DNA from: Shewanella marisflavi
GTDB lineage: Bacteria > Pseudomonadota > Gammaproteobacteria > Enterobacterales > Shewanellaceae
Direction of reading: 5' to 3'
Assembly: GCF_023283925.1 (NCBI RefSeq)
Contig: NZ_JAKIKX010000007.1
Coordinates: 62,001-126,000 of the forward strand
Length of the DNA: 64,000 nucleotides
The first letter of the stretch is position 1. Each line of letters opens with the position of its first letter. The translations under genes and the position numbers were made by a program. Shown here piece by piece: positions 45,844 to 54,744 of this stretch. Under the pieces are notes generated by a model. It made no database searches and was not told the DNA's origin. It saw nothing but the letters and a program-made list of their open reading frames with translations.

Positions 45844-46353
45844 ATGAAAGAAATTGAATTTTGGCAGTTAGTCACCCGCAGTCAGCCGCAGCAAGATCAA
45901 GAGAGCCTGGCCGCAGACCTGAAAGGGAAGCTTATGCTGCTGAGTGACGAAAAGCTTGCGGCTTTTGACAAGATCTTTTCCCAACAGATGCGTCGAGCCT
46001 ATTTGTGGTCGCTCTGGGGGGCGGCGTATATCGTGACAGGTTGTGACAGCGAGTATGGCTTTGCCGAATTTCGCTGTTTCCTGATCTCTCTGGGTCAGGA
46101 GTGGTTTGAGAAAGTGTTGGTCGACCCTGATCAGTTGGCTCAGCTACCAGCTTGGCCGGAGAAAGATGGCTATGCCTATCCTTTTGTGGACGAGTATGAC
46201 CTGATCGCTGGTCAGATCTATGAGGATCGCACAGGACAGGAGCTACCCTTTGTGCCCTCGGGTCAGGCAACGCCTCAGGGTAAGAAATTCTCACATAAGA
46301 AAAAACAGCTGAAGGCGACTTACCCTCAGCTGTTTCAGTTGTTTCCTTTTTAG
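45844..46353 (+). CDS. DUF4240 domain protein
   Basis: This is a 169-residue soluble protein matching the DUF4240 pattern: the start MKEIEFWQLVTRS, the central AYLWSLWGAAYIVTGCDSEY and the FAEFRCFLISLGQEWFEKVL segment. The role of the family is unknown; members occur near immunity-like and stress genes, but no toxin partner is visible here. The frame is open from GTG 45799, but ATG 45844 matches the domain start and has AGAAG upstream. The last ~20 residues are Lys-rich. Confidence 0.8.
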   Translation: MKEIEFWQLVTRSQPQQDQESLAADLKGKLMLLSDEKLAAFDKIFSQQMRRAYLWSLWGAAYIVTGCDSEYGFAEFRCFLISLGQEWFEKVLVDPDQLAQLPAWPEKDGYAYPFVDEYDLIAGQIYEDRTGQELPFVPSGQATPQGKKFSHKKKQLKATYPQLFQLFPF

Positions 46354-46374
46354 TGACAGCCTAGCAGCCTGGGC

Positions 46375-46674
46375 TTAAAAGCAAACCTGGGTATTGCTGT
46401 CGAACTGCAATTCATGCTCGGCACAGGCGCCTTCCATGAACTTTTCTTCGGCCTGTTCTAACTGGGCGTCGAGATCAGACTGGAAGGTATCTAATACCTG
46501 ATTTTCATTCTCTTCCTGATGCTGATCCAGGATCTGGTAATGCTGCTCAACCGCGGCGCGTTCGCTGTCGGTTAACTCATTGGCGTTGGCGCCTGAAATG
46601 AAGGCGAATCCCAGGATGAAGGTGGCCAATAGGGCAATTCTGCCTGAGAATGTTGGACGGATTAGCTTGCTCAT
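46375..46674 (-). CDS. Small exported protein, unknown
   Basis: This 99-residue protein has a signal peptide (core IALLATFILGFAFISG, cut after ANA near residue 32) and a mature acidic helical part rich in Gln and Glu (EQHYQILDQHQEENENQ). The C terminus has two Cys that could form a small loop (GACAEHELQFDSNTQVCF). No family is recognised. It converges on the DUF4240 gene with 21 bases between the stops. Confidence 0.7.
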   Translation of the reverse strand: MSKLIRPTFSGRIALLATFILGFAFISGANANELTDSERAAVEQHYQILDQHQEENENQVLDTFQSDLDAQLEQAEEKFMEGACAEHELQFDSNTQVCF

Positions 46675-46872
46675 GCTCTTAGTTCCAGTCGGTGTCTTAA
46701 ATTAAGTGGTTGCCGGTATCAGCACCTGCTTGTGCCGTGTTGCACTGGTGGTGGGCGCTGCCGTTTGCGTGGCATCTATTTTAACGGCGATTTCTTGAAC
46801 CTTAGCTGAACAAAAAAGCAACAGATTAGCTTTTATTCAATTAGCTAAATGCAGTCAACCATTTAGAGGGCG

Positions 46873-47178
46873 TTAGTGATTTTGCATGGCATCGCACTGG
46901 AAGCCCTGACGGCTGTTGTCGAAGCGACATCTGAGTCCACATTCCCATAAGACATCTCCCAGCGTTTTAGATTGCTCTATGGCAAAGGTCTTACAACTTT
47001 CATAGTCGTCAAAGTCATCCGTTTTTTTGTAGCGACCCGAGTTATAGCCATGGGCATAGACAAAGGCTGACCAGGTTTCGGGTTGTTGCTGGGTTTCTTC
47101 TGCAGTGATCCAGTAGATGACGCCTGCCAGCAGAGCGAAGAGTATGAAGACAAAGAGAATGGGAGTACGATTTTGCAT
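46873..47178 (-). CDS. Small membrane-anchored Cys-containing protein, unknown
   Basis: This 101-residue protein has an N-terminal membrane segment (ILFVFILFALLAGVIYWI) and a periplasmic part with four Cys (SCKTF, WECGLRCRF, QCDAM), probably two disulfides. No family is recognised. ATG 47178 is the natural start; the GTG/TTG-type extension to 47199 is unlikely. It is separated from neighbours on both sides by about 200 bases. Confidence 0.7.
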   Translation of the reverse strand: MQNRTPILFVFILFALLAGVIYWITAEETQQQPETWSAFVYAHGYNSGRYKKTDDFDDYESCKTFAIEQSKTLGDVLWECGLRCRFDNSRQGFQCDAMQNH

Positions 47179-47428
47179 GATTAACCTTGTGTAAAGCATT
47201 CACTTGATGAGTTTACCCCAGGCTCGCAGCAAATTGATACAAATTGGGTTAAAACCTGTTTGCTCGGGAGAAAAGGGACCCTCCCACTTGTCCAAAAGGT
47301 AACGAGACGATGAAAAGACTCGCGAGCATTTTGTATTAAGCCTATATTCAGGTTAGCTTTTGTACACTGATGGCAATAGGAAACCCTAACCTGTGACCCT
47401 TTGCTTGGGCGATTAAGGAGGCGTAATT

Positions 47429-47950
47429 ATGAAGTTTCAATCTCTACTCTTGGTGGGGGCATTGGTGTCGCTGAACCTTGCTGCCGAAGAAGTCAAAGAG
47501 AACCCAGTTACCGAGACGGGTGTGGTTAAGATCACCTGGCAAGATGTGGATAGCTATCGCGATGTGAAAGCCGTGGGAGATATTCAGTCCCGCTACGAGC
47601 TGCGCGTGTTTGAGACCTTGACCAAAAATCTCAACAAGTCGGCAGAAAAAACACTTAAGCCCACCCAAAGACTGGAAATGGTGGTGACTGATCTCGACTT
47701 GGCTGGTGATGTGAGGCCGACTTTTGGCGCCACACCAAATGACATTCGCCTTATTGAAGATATCTATCCGCCGCGAATGACCTTTAGTTATCAGGTATTA
47801 GAGGGCGATCAAGTCATTATCGCTGGTGATGAGAAACTCAGAGACATGAGTTTTATGCACACAGTTGGCACCATGAACGATAGACCCCTCAGATATGAGT
47901 CTAAGATGCTGAGCAACTGGCTGAAAAAGTCGGTGGAGCCCAAACTTTAG
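47429..47950 (+). CDS. DUF3016 domain periplasmic protein
   Basis: This is a 173-residue exported protein. It has a short signal peptide (MKFQSLLLVGALVSLNLAA) and then the DUF3016 domain with VKITWQDVDSYRDVK and LEMVVTDLDLAGDVRPTFG. The family is common in Shewanella and related genera and its function is unknown. AAGGAGG six to nine bases before the ATG is a strong ribosome site. The stop lies 16 bases from the end of the convergent EAL-CBS-GGDEF gene. Confidence 0.82.
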   Translation: MKFQSLLLVGALVSLNLAAEEVKENPVTETGVVKITWQDVDSYRDVKAVGDIQSRYELRVFETLTKNLNKSAEKTLKPTQRLEMVVTDLDLAGDVRPTFGATPNDIRLIEDIYPPRMTFSYQVLEGDQVIIAGDEKLRDMSFMHTVGTMNDRPLRYESKMLSNWLKKSVEPKL

Positions 47951-47966
47951 TGCACTGACCCATGGG

Positions 47967-49739
47967 TTAAGCAAACTTAAGCGGTCGATACATGGCGATC
48001 GCAGCGTCGTTGGGCGCAGGTGTAAACAGGCTAAAGCCAGTGATAGTGGCTTTGGCCTGTTTTTTTGCCGCTGCACTGTAGGCTGACAGCCCCTGCTCGT
48101 CGCAAAAACGCGTGACTTCCGGCGGCAGTAGTCCGACACAAAGGCTGATTAAGGGATGAGCCTTTAATTGACCCTGTCTGTCTTCGGCCATCATCTGCTG
48201 ACGTTGCCAGTCGGCCTGATGATAAAACTGCTGCTTATTAGCGTTGAAGCGGTTTAGCAGGTTGCGGCATTGCTCGACAAAGCCATCGCTTGTGCTGATC
48301 ACCACAAAATCATCGCCGCCAACATGTCCGACAAAATGGTCATCGCCCAGCACTTGTTGCAGGCACAGGGCCAAAGATTGAATTACCTCATCTCCACGGC
48401 AGAAACCATAGATATCGTTATAGGGTTTAAAGTGACACAGGTCGAAATAGGCGAGATAAAAGGCGCGATCCTGCAGACGAAGGCGTTGTAACTCCTCCTG
48501 GATGGGAATATTGCCCGGCAAGCCGCTCAAGGGGTTGGCATGTCTGGCCATCTTGATGCGTTGTTCCGTGATCTGTTGTAGGAGATCTTTGGTGTGTCCT
48601 ATGCCTAACAGGCGTTGATCGCGCATCACGATAAAATGCGGGGCCACAGTGCCGTGCTCGGCGGTCAGGCGTTGACTCACTTCAGAGATCGGCGTGCAGG
48701 CTGCTACACGGAGCACTTTATCGTTCATCACTTTCACTACAGGACAATTCTCGTGCAACGCCCTGCCATAGGGCGTGCTGAACAGCTCCATCAGTTGCGC
48801 CCGGTCGATGACCCCAAGGGGTTGCTGCTGCGCATCGATAATGGCCACTACCTGCAGATGTGGTGAGCGGGTGAAGCGGTTACTCAGCGCCTTGAGTTTA
48901 GTCTCGGGCGTGACTGATATGGTGCGGGTTGCCAGGCTCTCAGCCGATTCGGCGTAGCGCGTTTGGCGCTGCTTGATCTCCAAAGGGGCGATTTCCGCCA
49001 AGTCTTGAATTGGCTGGGTTTGTGGGCGCCCCAGCAGATATCCCTGACAATAGACTATGCCCAGCTGGGTAAGCAGTGCCAGCTCGGCAGGTGTCTCTAT
49101 GCCTTCGGCGATCACCTTACAACTCAGGCTTTGACAGAGATCTATGATGGAGCGAACAAACTCTTGTTTGACCGGTGATTGATCGATTTGATGGATAAAG
49201 TGTCTATCGATTTTCACATAATCTGGTGCCAGTTCAGACCAGAGTCTCAGCCCTGAGTAGCCAGTACCGAGATCGTCGATGGCGGTAAGAAATCCCTGAC
49301 TACGGTAGTGGTTGAGGCAATCTTTTAAAAGGTCGATATCATCGGCGGGATACTGCTCCGACAGCTCAATCACTATCTGATCCGGCGATAGTCCCAGCTC
49401 CTGCACCAGGCTAAGGGTTAGGCCTTTGGCGTGACTGGGTTCCAGCAGTGCCTTGGGGGAGATGTTGATAAACAGCTTGCCCGGTAGCTCGCGGGCATCG
49501 AATTGCCTGATTGAGTGACGACGGCAGATCTCTTCAAGCTCAGACAGGCGCCCCTCGTGGGCCGCAGTTTGAAACAGGGGCACAGGGGAGAAGAGGGCGC
49601 TATGTTCAGGGCCTCGGCTCAGGGCCTCGAAGCCGTGCACACGTTGACTGTTGATATTGAAGATGGGCTGAAACAGTACATGGATCTTCTCATTCTCGAT
49701 GATCTTATCCAGTTCACTGCTCAGGTCGATTGCTGTCAT
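47967..49739 (-). CDS. EAL-CBS-GGDEF domain signalling protein
   Basis: This 590-residue soluble protein of c-di-GMP metabolism has an unusual order: EAL domain first (about 8-240), a CBS pair (about 262-385), then GGDEF (about 400-560). The EAL catalytic set looks complete: FEALSR, FINISP, IELSE, AIDDLGTG, VKIDRHF, AEGIET and QGYLLGRP. The GGDEF signature is GGDDF, a conservative change. The protein is therefore probably a phosphodiesterase whose CBS pair and GGDEF domain sense nucleotides. ATG 49739 is used; ATG 49754 would add five residues. It has no membrane segment. A link to the c-di-GMP-responsive MshE is possible but unproven. Confidence 0.9.
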   Translation of the reverse strand: MTAIDLSSELDKIIENEKIHVLFQPIFNINSQRVHGFEALSRGPEHSALFSPVPLFQTAAHEGRLSELEEICRRHSIRQFDARELPGKLFINISPKALLEPSHAKGLTLSLVQELGLSPDQIVIELSEQYPADDIDLLKDCLNHYRSQGFLTAIDDLGTGYSGLRLWSELAPDYVKIDRHFIHQIDQSPVKQEFVRSIIDLCQSLSCKVIAEGIETPAELALLTQLGIVYCQGYLLGRPQTQPIQDLAEIAPLEIKQRQTRYAESAESLATRTISVTPETKLKALSNRFTRSPHLQVVAIIDAQQQPLGVIDRAQLMELFSTPYGRALHENCPVVKVMNDKVLRVAACTPISEVSQRLTAEHGTVAPHFIVMRDQRLLGIGHTKDLLQQITEQRIKMARHANPLSGLPGNIPIQEELQRLRLQDRAFYLAYFDLCHFKPYNDIYGFCRGDEVIQSLALCLQQVLGDDHFVGHVGGDDFVVISTSDGFVEQCRNLLNRFNANKQQFYHQADWQRQQMMAEDRQGQLKAHPLISLCVGLLPPEVTRFCDEQGLSAYSAAAKKQAKATITGFSLFTPAPNDAAIAMYRPLKFA

Positions 49740-49815
49740 GTGGGGCCGCCTCATATTAAACTTACGGCGATTCTATGACCATGCCATGACAGCAATATGA
49801 CACTAAAGAATGAGC

Positions 49816-50127
49816 TTACTTGGCCTGACTCTTAAAGGCTTGCAGGGTCTGCAGCAGTACACCGAGTTTACGCAAAAAGCTTTCCAGCGCTGGGGCCAGA
49901 GCTTCAGCGTCGGTCGGAAGTTGGGTCATCTCGTCAGCCAGCTCCTGTACATAGGGGCCGAAGCGGTTGCTACGTGCCTTAAAGCCTTCATCTTGGGTAA
50001 AGATGGTGGTGAATTTACCGTGGCCGGCCTTCTTTAATTCATCCAGTTTGGCATCGGCGTCGATCGCCTGGCGATAGGCGACTTGCAGATTTTCTTTCAG
50101 TTGCTCTATTAGGTGACTATGTGGCAT
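49816..50127 (-). CDS. Small soluble helical protein, unknown
   Basis: This 103-residue protein is predicted to be all-helical and soluble: MPHSHLIEQLKENLQVAYRQ, then a Lys-rich middle (FKARSNRFGPYVQELADEM) and a Leu-rich end (LRKLGVLLQTLQAFKSQ). No family could be named with confidence. GAGG precedes the ATG by six bases. It is divergent from the TraB/GumN gene with 48 bases between the starts. Confidence 0.75.
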   Translation of the reverse strand: MPHSHLIEQLKENLQVAYRQAIDADAKLDELKKAGHGKFTTIFTQDEGFKARSNRFGPYVQELADEMTQLPTDAEALAPALESFLRKLGVLLQTLQAFKSQAK

Positions 50128-50175
50128 AACAGCCTCGTATTGAAAAATTTAGCCGAATTATAAGGGGCAAGCCTG

Positions 50176-51060
50176 ATGGCAACAAGTCGACCGCGATTAT
50201 TAACCATAGGGATGTTACTGCTGACAGGGATATTGTCACTCAATGCGCTGGCAGCTCCTGAAGATAAACCTCCTTTTTATAAAATCAGTTATCAAGACAA
50301 ACAGGCCTATTTGTTGGGCTCTGTCCATGTTGGGCTGGCTGACTTTTACCCCATGGCGCCTCAGATTGAGGCGGCGTTTGCCGAGGCGGGTGCCTTGGCG
50401 GTCGAGGCAGATACCAGCAAGGCTGATATCATGGGGCTTATCCGCCAATATGGGCTGACTCAGGTGACGGCCGATGCCAAGACGCAAGCGCGGATGCAGC
50501 GCTTTTGTCAAAACCGCGCCGAGCTTTGCAATCAGCTGCAGCCCTATTCGCCCTGGATGCAGGCGATGCAACTGAGCGTGATGCGCTTTTCGGCGCTGGG
50601 ATATCAGGCGCAGTGGGGCGTCGATCAGGTGTTACAGGGTAAGAATGGATCGCGCCCGGTTATAGAGCTGGAAAGTACAGAGTTTCAATTTCAGCTGATG
50701 GCATCTTTTAATGCCAATACTCAGTGGGAGATGGTGCTTGAGGCGATCGATGCGCCGGACGATGAGATGCAGCAGTTGATTAAGGCTTGGCGCAGTGGTG
50801 ATGAAGCCGCTTTGGATGACTTGATGCAAGGACAGATGTTACACGATGGCGATCAAGCGCTTATCGATAAGATGCTCTGGCAACGTAACGAGCAGATGAC
50901 GACCAAGATCCTGTCGCTGATGACGAATCAGACCACGCCGTCACCCTTGTTTGTGGTGTTGGGGGCTGGCCATGTCGTGGGTGACAAGGGGATTCCTGCC
51001 AAATTTTCCCGTATTGAGGGCGTTAAGGTACAAAACTGTTGGCAGCAAGCCTGTAATTAG
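50176..51060 (+). CDS. TraB/GumN family protein
   Basis: This 294-residue exported protein has an N-terminal signal (MLLLTGILSLNALA) and the TraB/GumN family segment YLLGSVHVGLADFYPM (the first GxxH motif), plus the C-terminal second motif VVLGAGHVVGDKGI. These two GxxH-type motifs are thought to form a Tiki-like metalloprotease active site. AAGGGG precedes the ATG. A role in envelope or peptide processing is plausible, but the substrate is unknown. Confidence 0.88.
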   Translation: MATSRPRLLTIGMLLLTGILSLNALAAPEDKPPFYKISYQDKQAYLLGSVHVGLADFYPMAPQIEAAFAEAGALAVEADTSKADIMGLIRQYGLTQVTADAKTQARMQRFCQNRAELCNQLQPYSPWMQAMQLSVMRFSALGYQAQWGVDQVLQGKNGSRPVIELESTEFQFQLMASFNANTQWEMVLEAIDAPDDEMQQLIKAWRSGDEAALDDLMQGQMLHDGDQALIDKMLWQRNEQMTTKILSLMTNQTTPSPLFVVLGAGHVVGDKGIPAKFSRIEGVKVQNCWQQACN

Positions 51061-51178
51061 GGCTCAGCGGAAACTCAGTCGCTTAGTCTGTGTTTGGCTA
51101 TACTGTTAAGCAAGATTACCTTAAGCCGAGTTGTCGCTGAGCGCTTTTAGCTGACACTCAAGGATGCATGGAGGCAAG

Positions 51179-51811
51179 ATGCAGGCTGAAGCGACCCTTT
51201 TCCCAGTACGCCCGGAGTTTCAGGCGATCCCCCGCCAATGGGATTCGCGCCATGACGCCGTGGTGGCCCGTGTCGATCCCGGTAGCTTCTACGTCACCGC
51301 CCACGATGAATTAATTTTTACTCGCTTGGGGTCCTGTGTGGCCGCCTGTATCTGGGATCCTTTGTTGGGGATTGGCGGTTTAAACCACTTTCTGCTGCCT
51401 GAGCGTCAACTGCACGAAGATTGGCATCAGCTCACCAGTTATAGCTGCCGTTATGGTAACTGGGCCATGGAGCAGTTGATCAACAATATATTGAGTCTGG
51501 GTGGAATGCGTAATCGACTGAAAGCCAAAGTGTTTGGCGGCGCGCAGATGACGCAGACCAGCGTGCTTAACGTCGGTGAATCTAATATCAGCTTCGTAAA
51601 AAACTACCTCAAGACAGAGGCGATAGAGATAGTGAGTGAAGATCTCGGTGGGCCTTGGCCGCGTAAGGTGCTGTTTCACCCCAACAGCGGCAAGGTCAAG
51701 TTGATGCGTCTGTCACCGGATCGCATCACCAAGATGATGTCCGAGGAGCAGCGTTATCTCAAGCAGATCGTTACCGCGCAAGAAGATAGCCAGGTGGAGC
51801 TGTTCGACTAA
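51179..51811 (+). CDS. cheD: Chemoreceptor glutamine deamidase CheD
   Basis: This 210-residue protein is CheD, which deamidates Gln residues of methyl-accepting chemotaxis proteins. The catalytic Cys lies in FTRLGSCVAACIWDP, the His in GGLNHFLLPE, and the Thr downstream in KVFGGAQMTQT. There are two in-frame ATGs: 51164 and 51179. GGAGG (51170-51174) serves the second, which is used here. No other chemotaxis gene is nearby, so it is an orphan in this window. It converges on cmoM with a four-base overlap of the ends. Confidence 0.93.
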   Translation: MQAEATLFPVRPEFQAIPRQWDSRHDAVVARVDPGSFYVTAHDELIFTRLGSCVAACIWDPLLGIGGLNHFLLPERQLHEDWHQLTSYSCRYGNWAMEQLINNILSLGGMRNRLKAKVFGGAQMTQTSVLNVGESNISFVKNYLKTEAIEIVSEDLGGPWPRKVLFHPNSGKVKLMRLSPDRITKMMSEEQRYLKQIVTAQEDSQVELFD

Positions 51812-52602
51812 AGCCTGCGCGTGATGAAGTGAACGTAGCGCCCCAGGCCTATATAGGCTGGATGCGTCGAGTATTGCAGCTCCATCTCCAGCAGCTGGCT
51901 AAAGTCGCTGTTGGGAGGCTGGTGGGTTTTGAGATAATCATGGATCACTCTTACCCCTGACTCTGACACCAGCTCCATCTGCCATTCCTCTACCCATTTT
52001 CTGACATCCTGGATATAAAGAGGGTAACTGGGTGTGAGTCCAACCTTCTTCTTTACCTTAAAGTCGGCGGCCACATAATCAAAGTTGCCCGAGATTAGGC
52101 TGTGAAAACGCATCGCTTCCTTGTTGTAGAACATTAGCGAAAACAGGCCATCAGGTTTTAATAGCCCTGTGAGATCGCCTAGGGTCTGCTTGGCATCACT
52201 GAGCCATTCGGCAACCGCATGGCAGAGGATGAGATCGAACTGGCCAAGTGTCTCTTGGGTCAGGGATTGAATCGGCGCGTGAATCAGGCTGATATCCAAG
52301 GTCTCGCCACTGCTCTTTTCATAGGCTTCAATCTGCGACTTGCCCAGAGCCAACATCTCACTGGAGATATCACACAGGGTAACGCTATGGCCGAGTTTGG
52401 CCAGTTTCTGGCTGAAGAAACCAAAACCACCGCCGGCGTCCAAAATACGCAATGGCCCCTTGGGCAGCTGTGCCATTGCCTGGGACAGATCACGCCAGAG
52501 CACGGCGGCACGCACTTCGCCCTTTGGGGTACCATAGATATTTTTGGCAAATTTACCGGCTAATGCATCGAAGTTTTTGTCTTGCACTGGGTGACGTCTC
52601 AT
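51808..52602 (-). CDS. cmoM: tRNA 5-carboxymethoxyuridine methyltransferase CmoM
   Basis: This 264-residue class I SAM-dependent methyltransferase methylates the cmo5U carboxyl at tRNA position 34. The SAM motif is ILDAGGGFGFFSQKLA, followed by VTLCDISSEML and DLILCHAVAEWL. The start used is the ATG giving MRRHPVQDKNFDALAGKFA, which matches CmoM; a longer frame to 52659 is an unsupported extension. CmoA and CmoB, needed to make the substrate, are not in this window. Confidence 0.9.
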   Translation of the reverse strand: MRRHPVQDKNFDALAGKFAKNIYGTPKGEVRAAVLWRDLSQAMAQLPKGPLRILDAGGGFGFFSQKLAKLGHSVTLCDISSEMLALGKSQIEAYEKSSGETLDISLIHAPIQSLTQETLGQFDLILCHAVAEWLSDAKQTLGDLTGLLKPDGLFSLMFYNKEAMRFHSLISGNFDYVAADFKVKKKVGLTPSYPLYIQDVRKWVEEWQMELVSESGVRVIHDYLKTHQPPNSDFSQLLEMELQYSTHPAYIGLGRYVHFITRRL

Positions 52603-52737
52603 GGGAAAGCAGAGTGATAACAGGGAGGCTATTTTGCCATAGCGCCGTGCCACGCGCATTAAAGAGACTTAAGGTTTAGGTAAAAAGCGTGATTTTGGGG
52701 TATAATCGCGCGCTTGCAATTTTAGGCAGAGTAAAGT

Positions 52738-53628
52738 TTGAAGGGTTTGGATAGCGTGGATAAAGAAATTTGTGTTGAACTAAAGGCGATGCCGTCGTTG
52801 TTGTCGCTTTATCGCAAGATCTTTTTTGGCCGAAAGCCAGGCTGGGATGAGCAACCTCTACCCCATGTCAAAGTGACCTGTCCACAGGTGGCTGTGCGTG
52901 CCGATAAGGTCGCTCAATACGCTAAGGTCTGCGGTTTCGAATTTGATGGCCAGCAGCTTCCTCTGACCTATCTTTACGTCATGGTGTTTCGTCTGCATGC
53001 CAGCATCTTTACCTTAGATGCGATTACCTTTCCCTTGCTGGGAATGATCCACCTGAAGAACAGCATCACACAGTACCGCACCACTCGCGTGGACGAACAG
53101 TTCGATCTCGAGTGTGAGTTGACCAGTAGTCAGATGACAGACTCAGGTCTGGAGTTTGAACTGGTATCGCGCGCCTTTGTGGCTGGCGAACTGGTGTGGG
53201 AGTCGCTGTCGACCTATCTCTATCGTATCGAGGGTAATGGCAAGCGTGTCCGTCCGCCTAAGGCAAGCCCTATGAGTTGGGAAAATCCGATCAACTGGGA
53301 GTTGAGCGAAGATCTTGGTCGCCGTTATGCAAAGGCATCGGGCGACTATAACCTTATTCACCTTCACCCTGTGCTTTCTAAGCGTTTCGGTTTCGATCGC
53401 GTTCTGGCCCATGGCATGTGGTCCAAGGCAAGAAGTGTGGCCCAGCTGATGCCAAAGATAGGTGACAAGCCCTGTACCGTCGAGGTGGCCTTTAAGTTGC
53501 CTTTGCTGATGCCAGCCAAGGTGAGCTTCGACTCTGAGACCGAAGAAGCCGGCGGCTTGATGTTTGAATTACGTGACGCTAAGGGGCGTAGACCTCACCT
53601 GACAGGTCAGGTGAAGTTTCACGACTAA
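52738..53628 (+). CDS. MaoC-family dehydratase
   Basis: This 296-residue protein has a C-terminal hot-dog fold of the MaoC/PaaZ type, with the hydratase pattern YAKASGDYNLIHLHPVLSK (Asp...His) and RVLAHGMWSKA. The N-terminal half appears to be a diverged second hot-dog domain. It probably hydrates or dehydrates enoyl-CoA or a related thioester. The start is uncertain: TTG 52738, GTG 52756 and ATG 52789 are possible. It is divergent from cmoM and ends at a strong terminator. Confidence 0.85.
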   Translation: MKGLDSVDKEICVELKAMPSLLSLYRKIFFGRKPGWDEQPLPHVKVTCPQVAVRADKVAQYAKVCGFEFDGQQLPLTYLYVMVFRLHASIFTLDAITFPLLGMIHLKNSITQYRTTRVDEQFDLECELTSSQMTDSGLEFELVSRAFVAGELVWESLSTYLYRIEGNGKRVRPPKASPMSWENPINWELSEDLGRRYAKASGDYNLIHLHPVLSKRFGFDRVLAHGMWSKARSVAQLMPKIGDKPCTVEVAFKLPLLMPAKVSFDSETEEAGGLMFELRDAKGRRPHLTGQVKFHD

Positions 53629-53646
53629 GCTCGTATCTGAATCGTT

Positions 53647-53673
53647 AAAAGCCAGCATCTTGCTGGCTTTTTT
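53647..53673. terminator. Intrinsic terminator after the MaoC gene
   Basis: Perfect 11-bp arms (AAAAGCCAGCA at 53647-53657, complement at 53661-53671) with a TCT loop and flanking A and T tracts. It can serve both the MaoC gene and the convergent aldo/keto reductase (stop at 53682). Confidence 0.9.
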
Positions 53674-53681
53674 GATCTTGC

Positions 53682-54572
53682 TTAGGGGACGCTATGGCCG
53701 GTGGAGGCTTGCCAGATGCTAAACCACTCCTGCCTGTCCAGGCTTATCTCGCTAGCGGCGACCGCAGCACTGATGCGGCTTAAGTTACCACTGCCAATGA
53801 TGGGCTTAGGTTTGGCTGGCAGAGCCATTACCCAGGCATAGATGATCTGGCTGATATCATCGGTGCCATGATTCGCGGCAATCTGACTCAGGGTCTGACG
53901 TAGCCTTTGGGCACGTTCACTCTGGCTATTGAAGATCTCACCGCCCCCCAGACAAGACCAGGCCATAGGCGAGCAGCGGTACTGCTGGCATTGGTCCAGG
54001 GTGCCATCGCTTAGTGTGTGCATGGCGAGCGGCGAGATTTCTAGCTGATTGGTGACCAGAGGTCGCTCCAGCCTAGACTGCAATAGATCGAACTGGGATG
54101 GCGTAAAATTGGATACCCCAAAGTGTTGCACCTTACCGGTTTGATAGAGCTGCTCGAAGGCCTGTGCCACCTCGTCGGCATTCATCAGGGGATCTGGCCT
54201 GTGGATCAACAACAGGTCTATCTCCTCGACCTGCAGGGCGCGCAGTGAGTTGTCGACGCTCGAGAGGATATGCTGGTAGCTGGTGTCATAGTGATTGACG
54301 TAGCGATCGGGCGTCGAGGCAAAGGCGGGCTTGATACCGCACTTGGTGACTATCTGCATCTGTTGCCTTAGTGAAGGTTTGAGGGCCAGGGCGCGGCCAA
54401 ACAGCTTTTCACAGCTGTATTCGCCATAGATGTCGGCGTGATCCATGCAGGTCACGCCTAGGCTGAGGTAGTGTTCAATCAGTGCCAGGGTCTGTTGTGG
54501 CGATTGCTGCCAGCTATCGAGACGCCAAAAACCGGCGATAAAGGGGGAAAGTGTAAAGCTTTGCTGACTCAT
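53682..54572 (-). CDS. Aldo/keto reductase (YdhF-like)
   Basis: This 296-residue NADPH-dependent oxidoreductase of the AKR superfamily has the catalytic tetrad pattern: Asp in DHADIYGEY with its Tyr, Lys in IVTKCGIKP, and His in LLLIHRPDPL. The NADP-binding C-terminal segment KPIIGSGNLSRI is intact. It resembles E. coli YdhF. The physiological substrate is unknown. It is convergent with the MaoC gene and divergent from fhs. Confidence 0.9.
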   Translation of the reverse strand: MSQQSFTLSPFIAGFWRLDSWQQSPQQTLALIEHYLSLGVTCMDHADIYGEYSCEKLFGRALALKPSLRQQMQIVTKCGIKPAFASTPDRYVNHYDTSYQHILSSVDNSLRALQVEEIDLLLIHRPDPLMNADEVAQAFEQLYQTGKVQHFGVSNFTPSQFDLLQSRLERPLVTNQLEISPLAMHTLSDGTLDQCQQYRCSPMAWSCLGGGEIFNSQSERAQRLRQTLSQIAANHGTDDISQIIYAWVMALPAKPKPIIGSGNLSRISAAVAASEISLDRQEWFSIWQASTGHSVP

Positions 54573-54670
54573 CTGAGGCTCCGTTTGGATTAATTTTTTT
54601 CACTAATAATCATTTTATTGATTTAGATTCATAAATCCTTAATTAACGCTGACAGTGGCAATGAATAGGT

Positions 54671-54698
54671 TTGTTGCGAGCACTATTTACTCTATATT
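54671..54698 (+). promoter_or_regulatory. Predicted fhs promoter
   Basis: TTGTTG (54671-54676) and TATATT (54693-54698) are spaced by 16 bases. Transcription would start near 54705, downstream of the first in-frame ATG (54655), which supports ATG 54745 as the true fhs start. Confidence 0.55.
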
Positions 54699-54744
54699 CG
54701 CTTCAGCTCGCTTTTTTCCTCTCTTATTTATCGTAGGAGCCCAT

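Noticed and set aside
54655..54744. Upstream ATG extension of fhs
   Set aside because: It adds a 30-residue hydrophobic leader not found in a cytosolic ligase, and the predicted promoter lies inside it.
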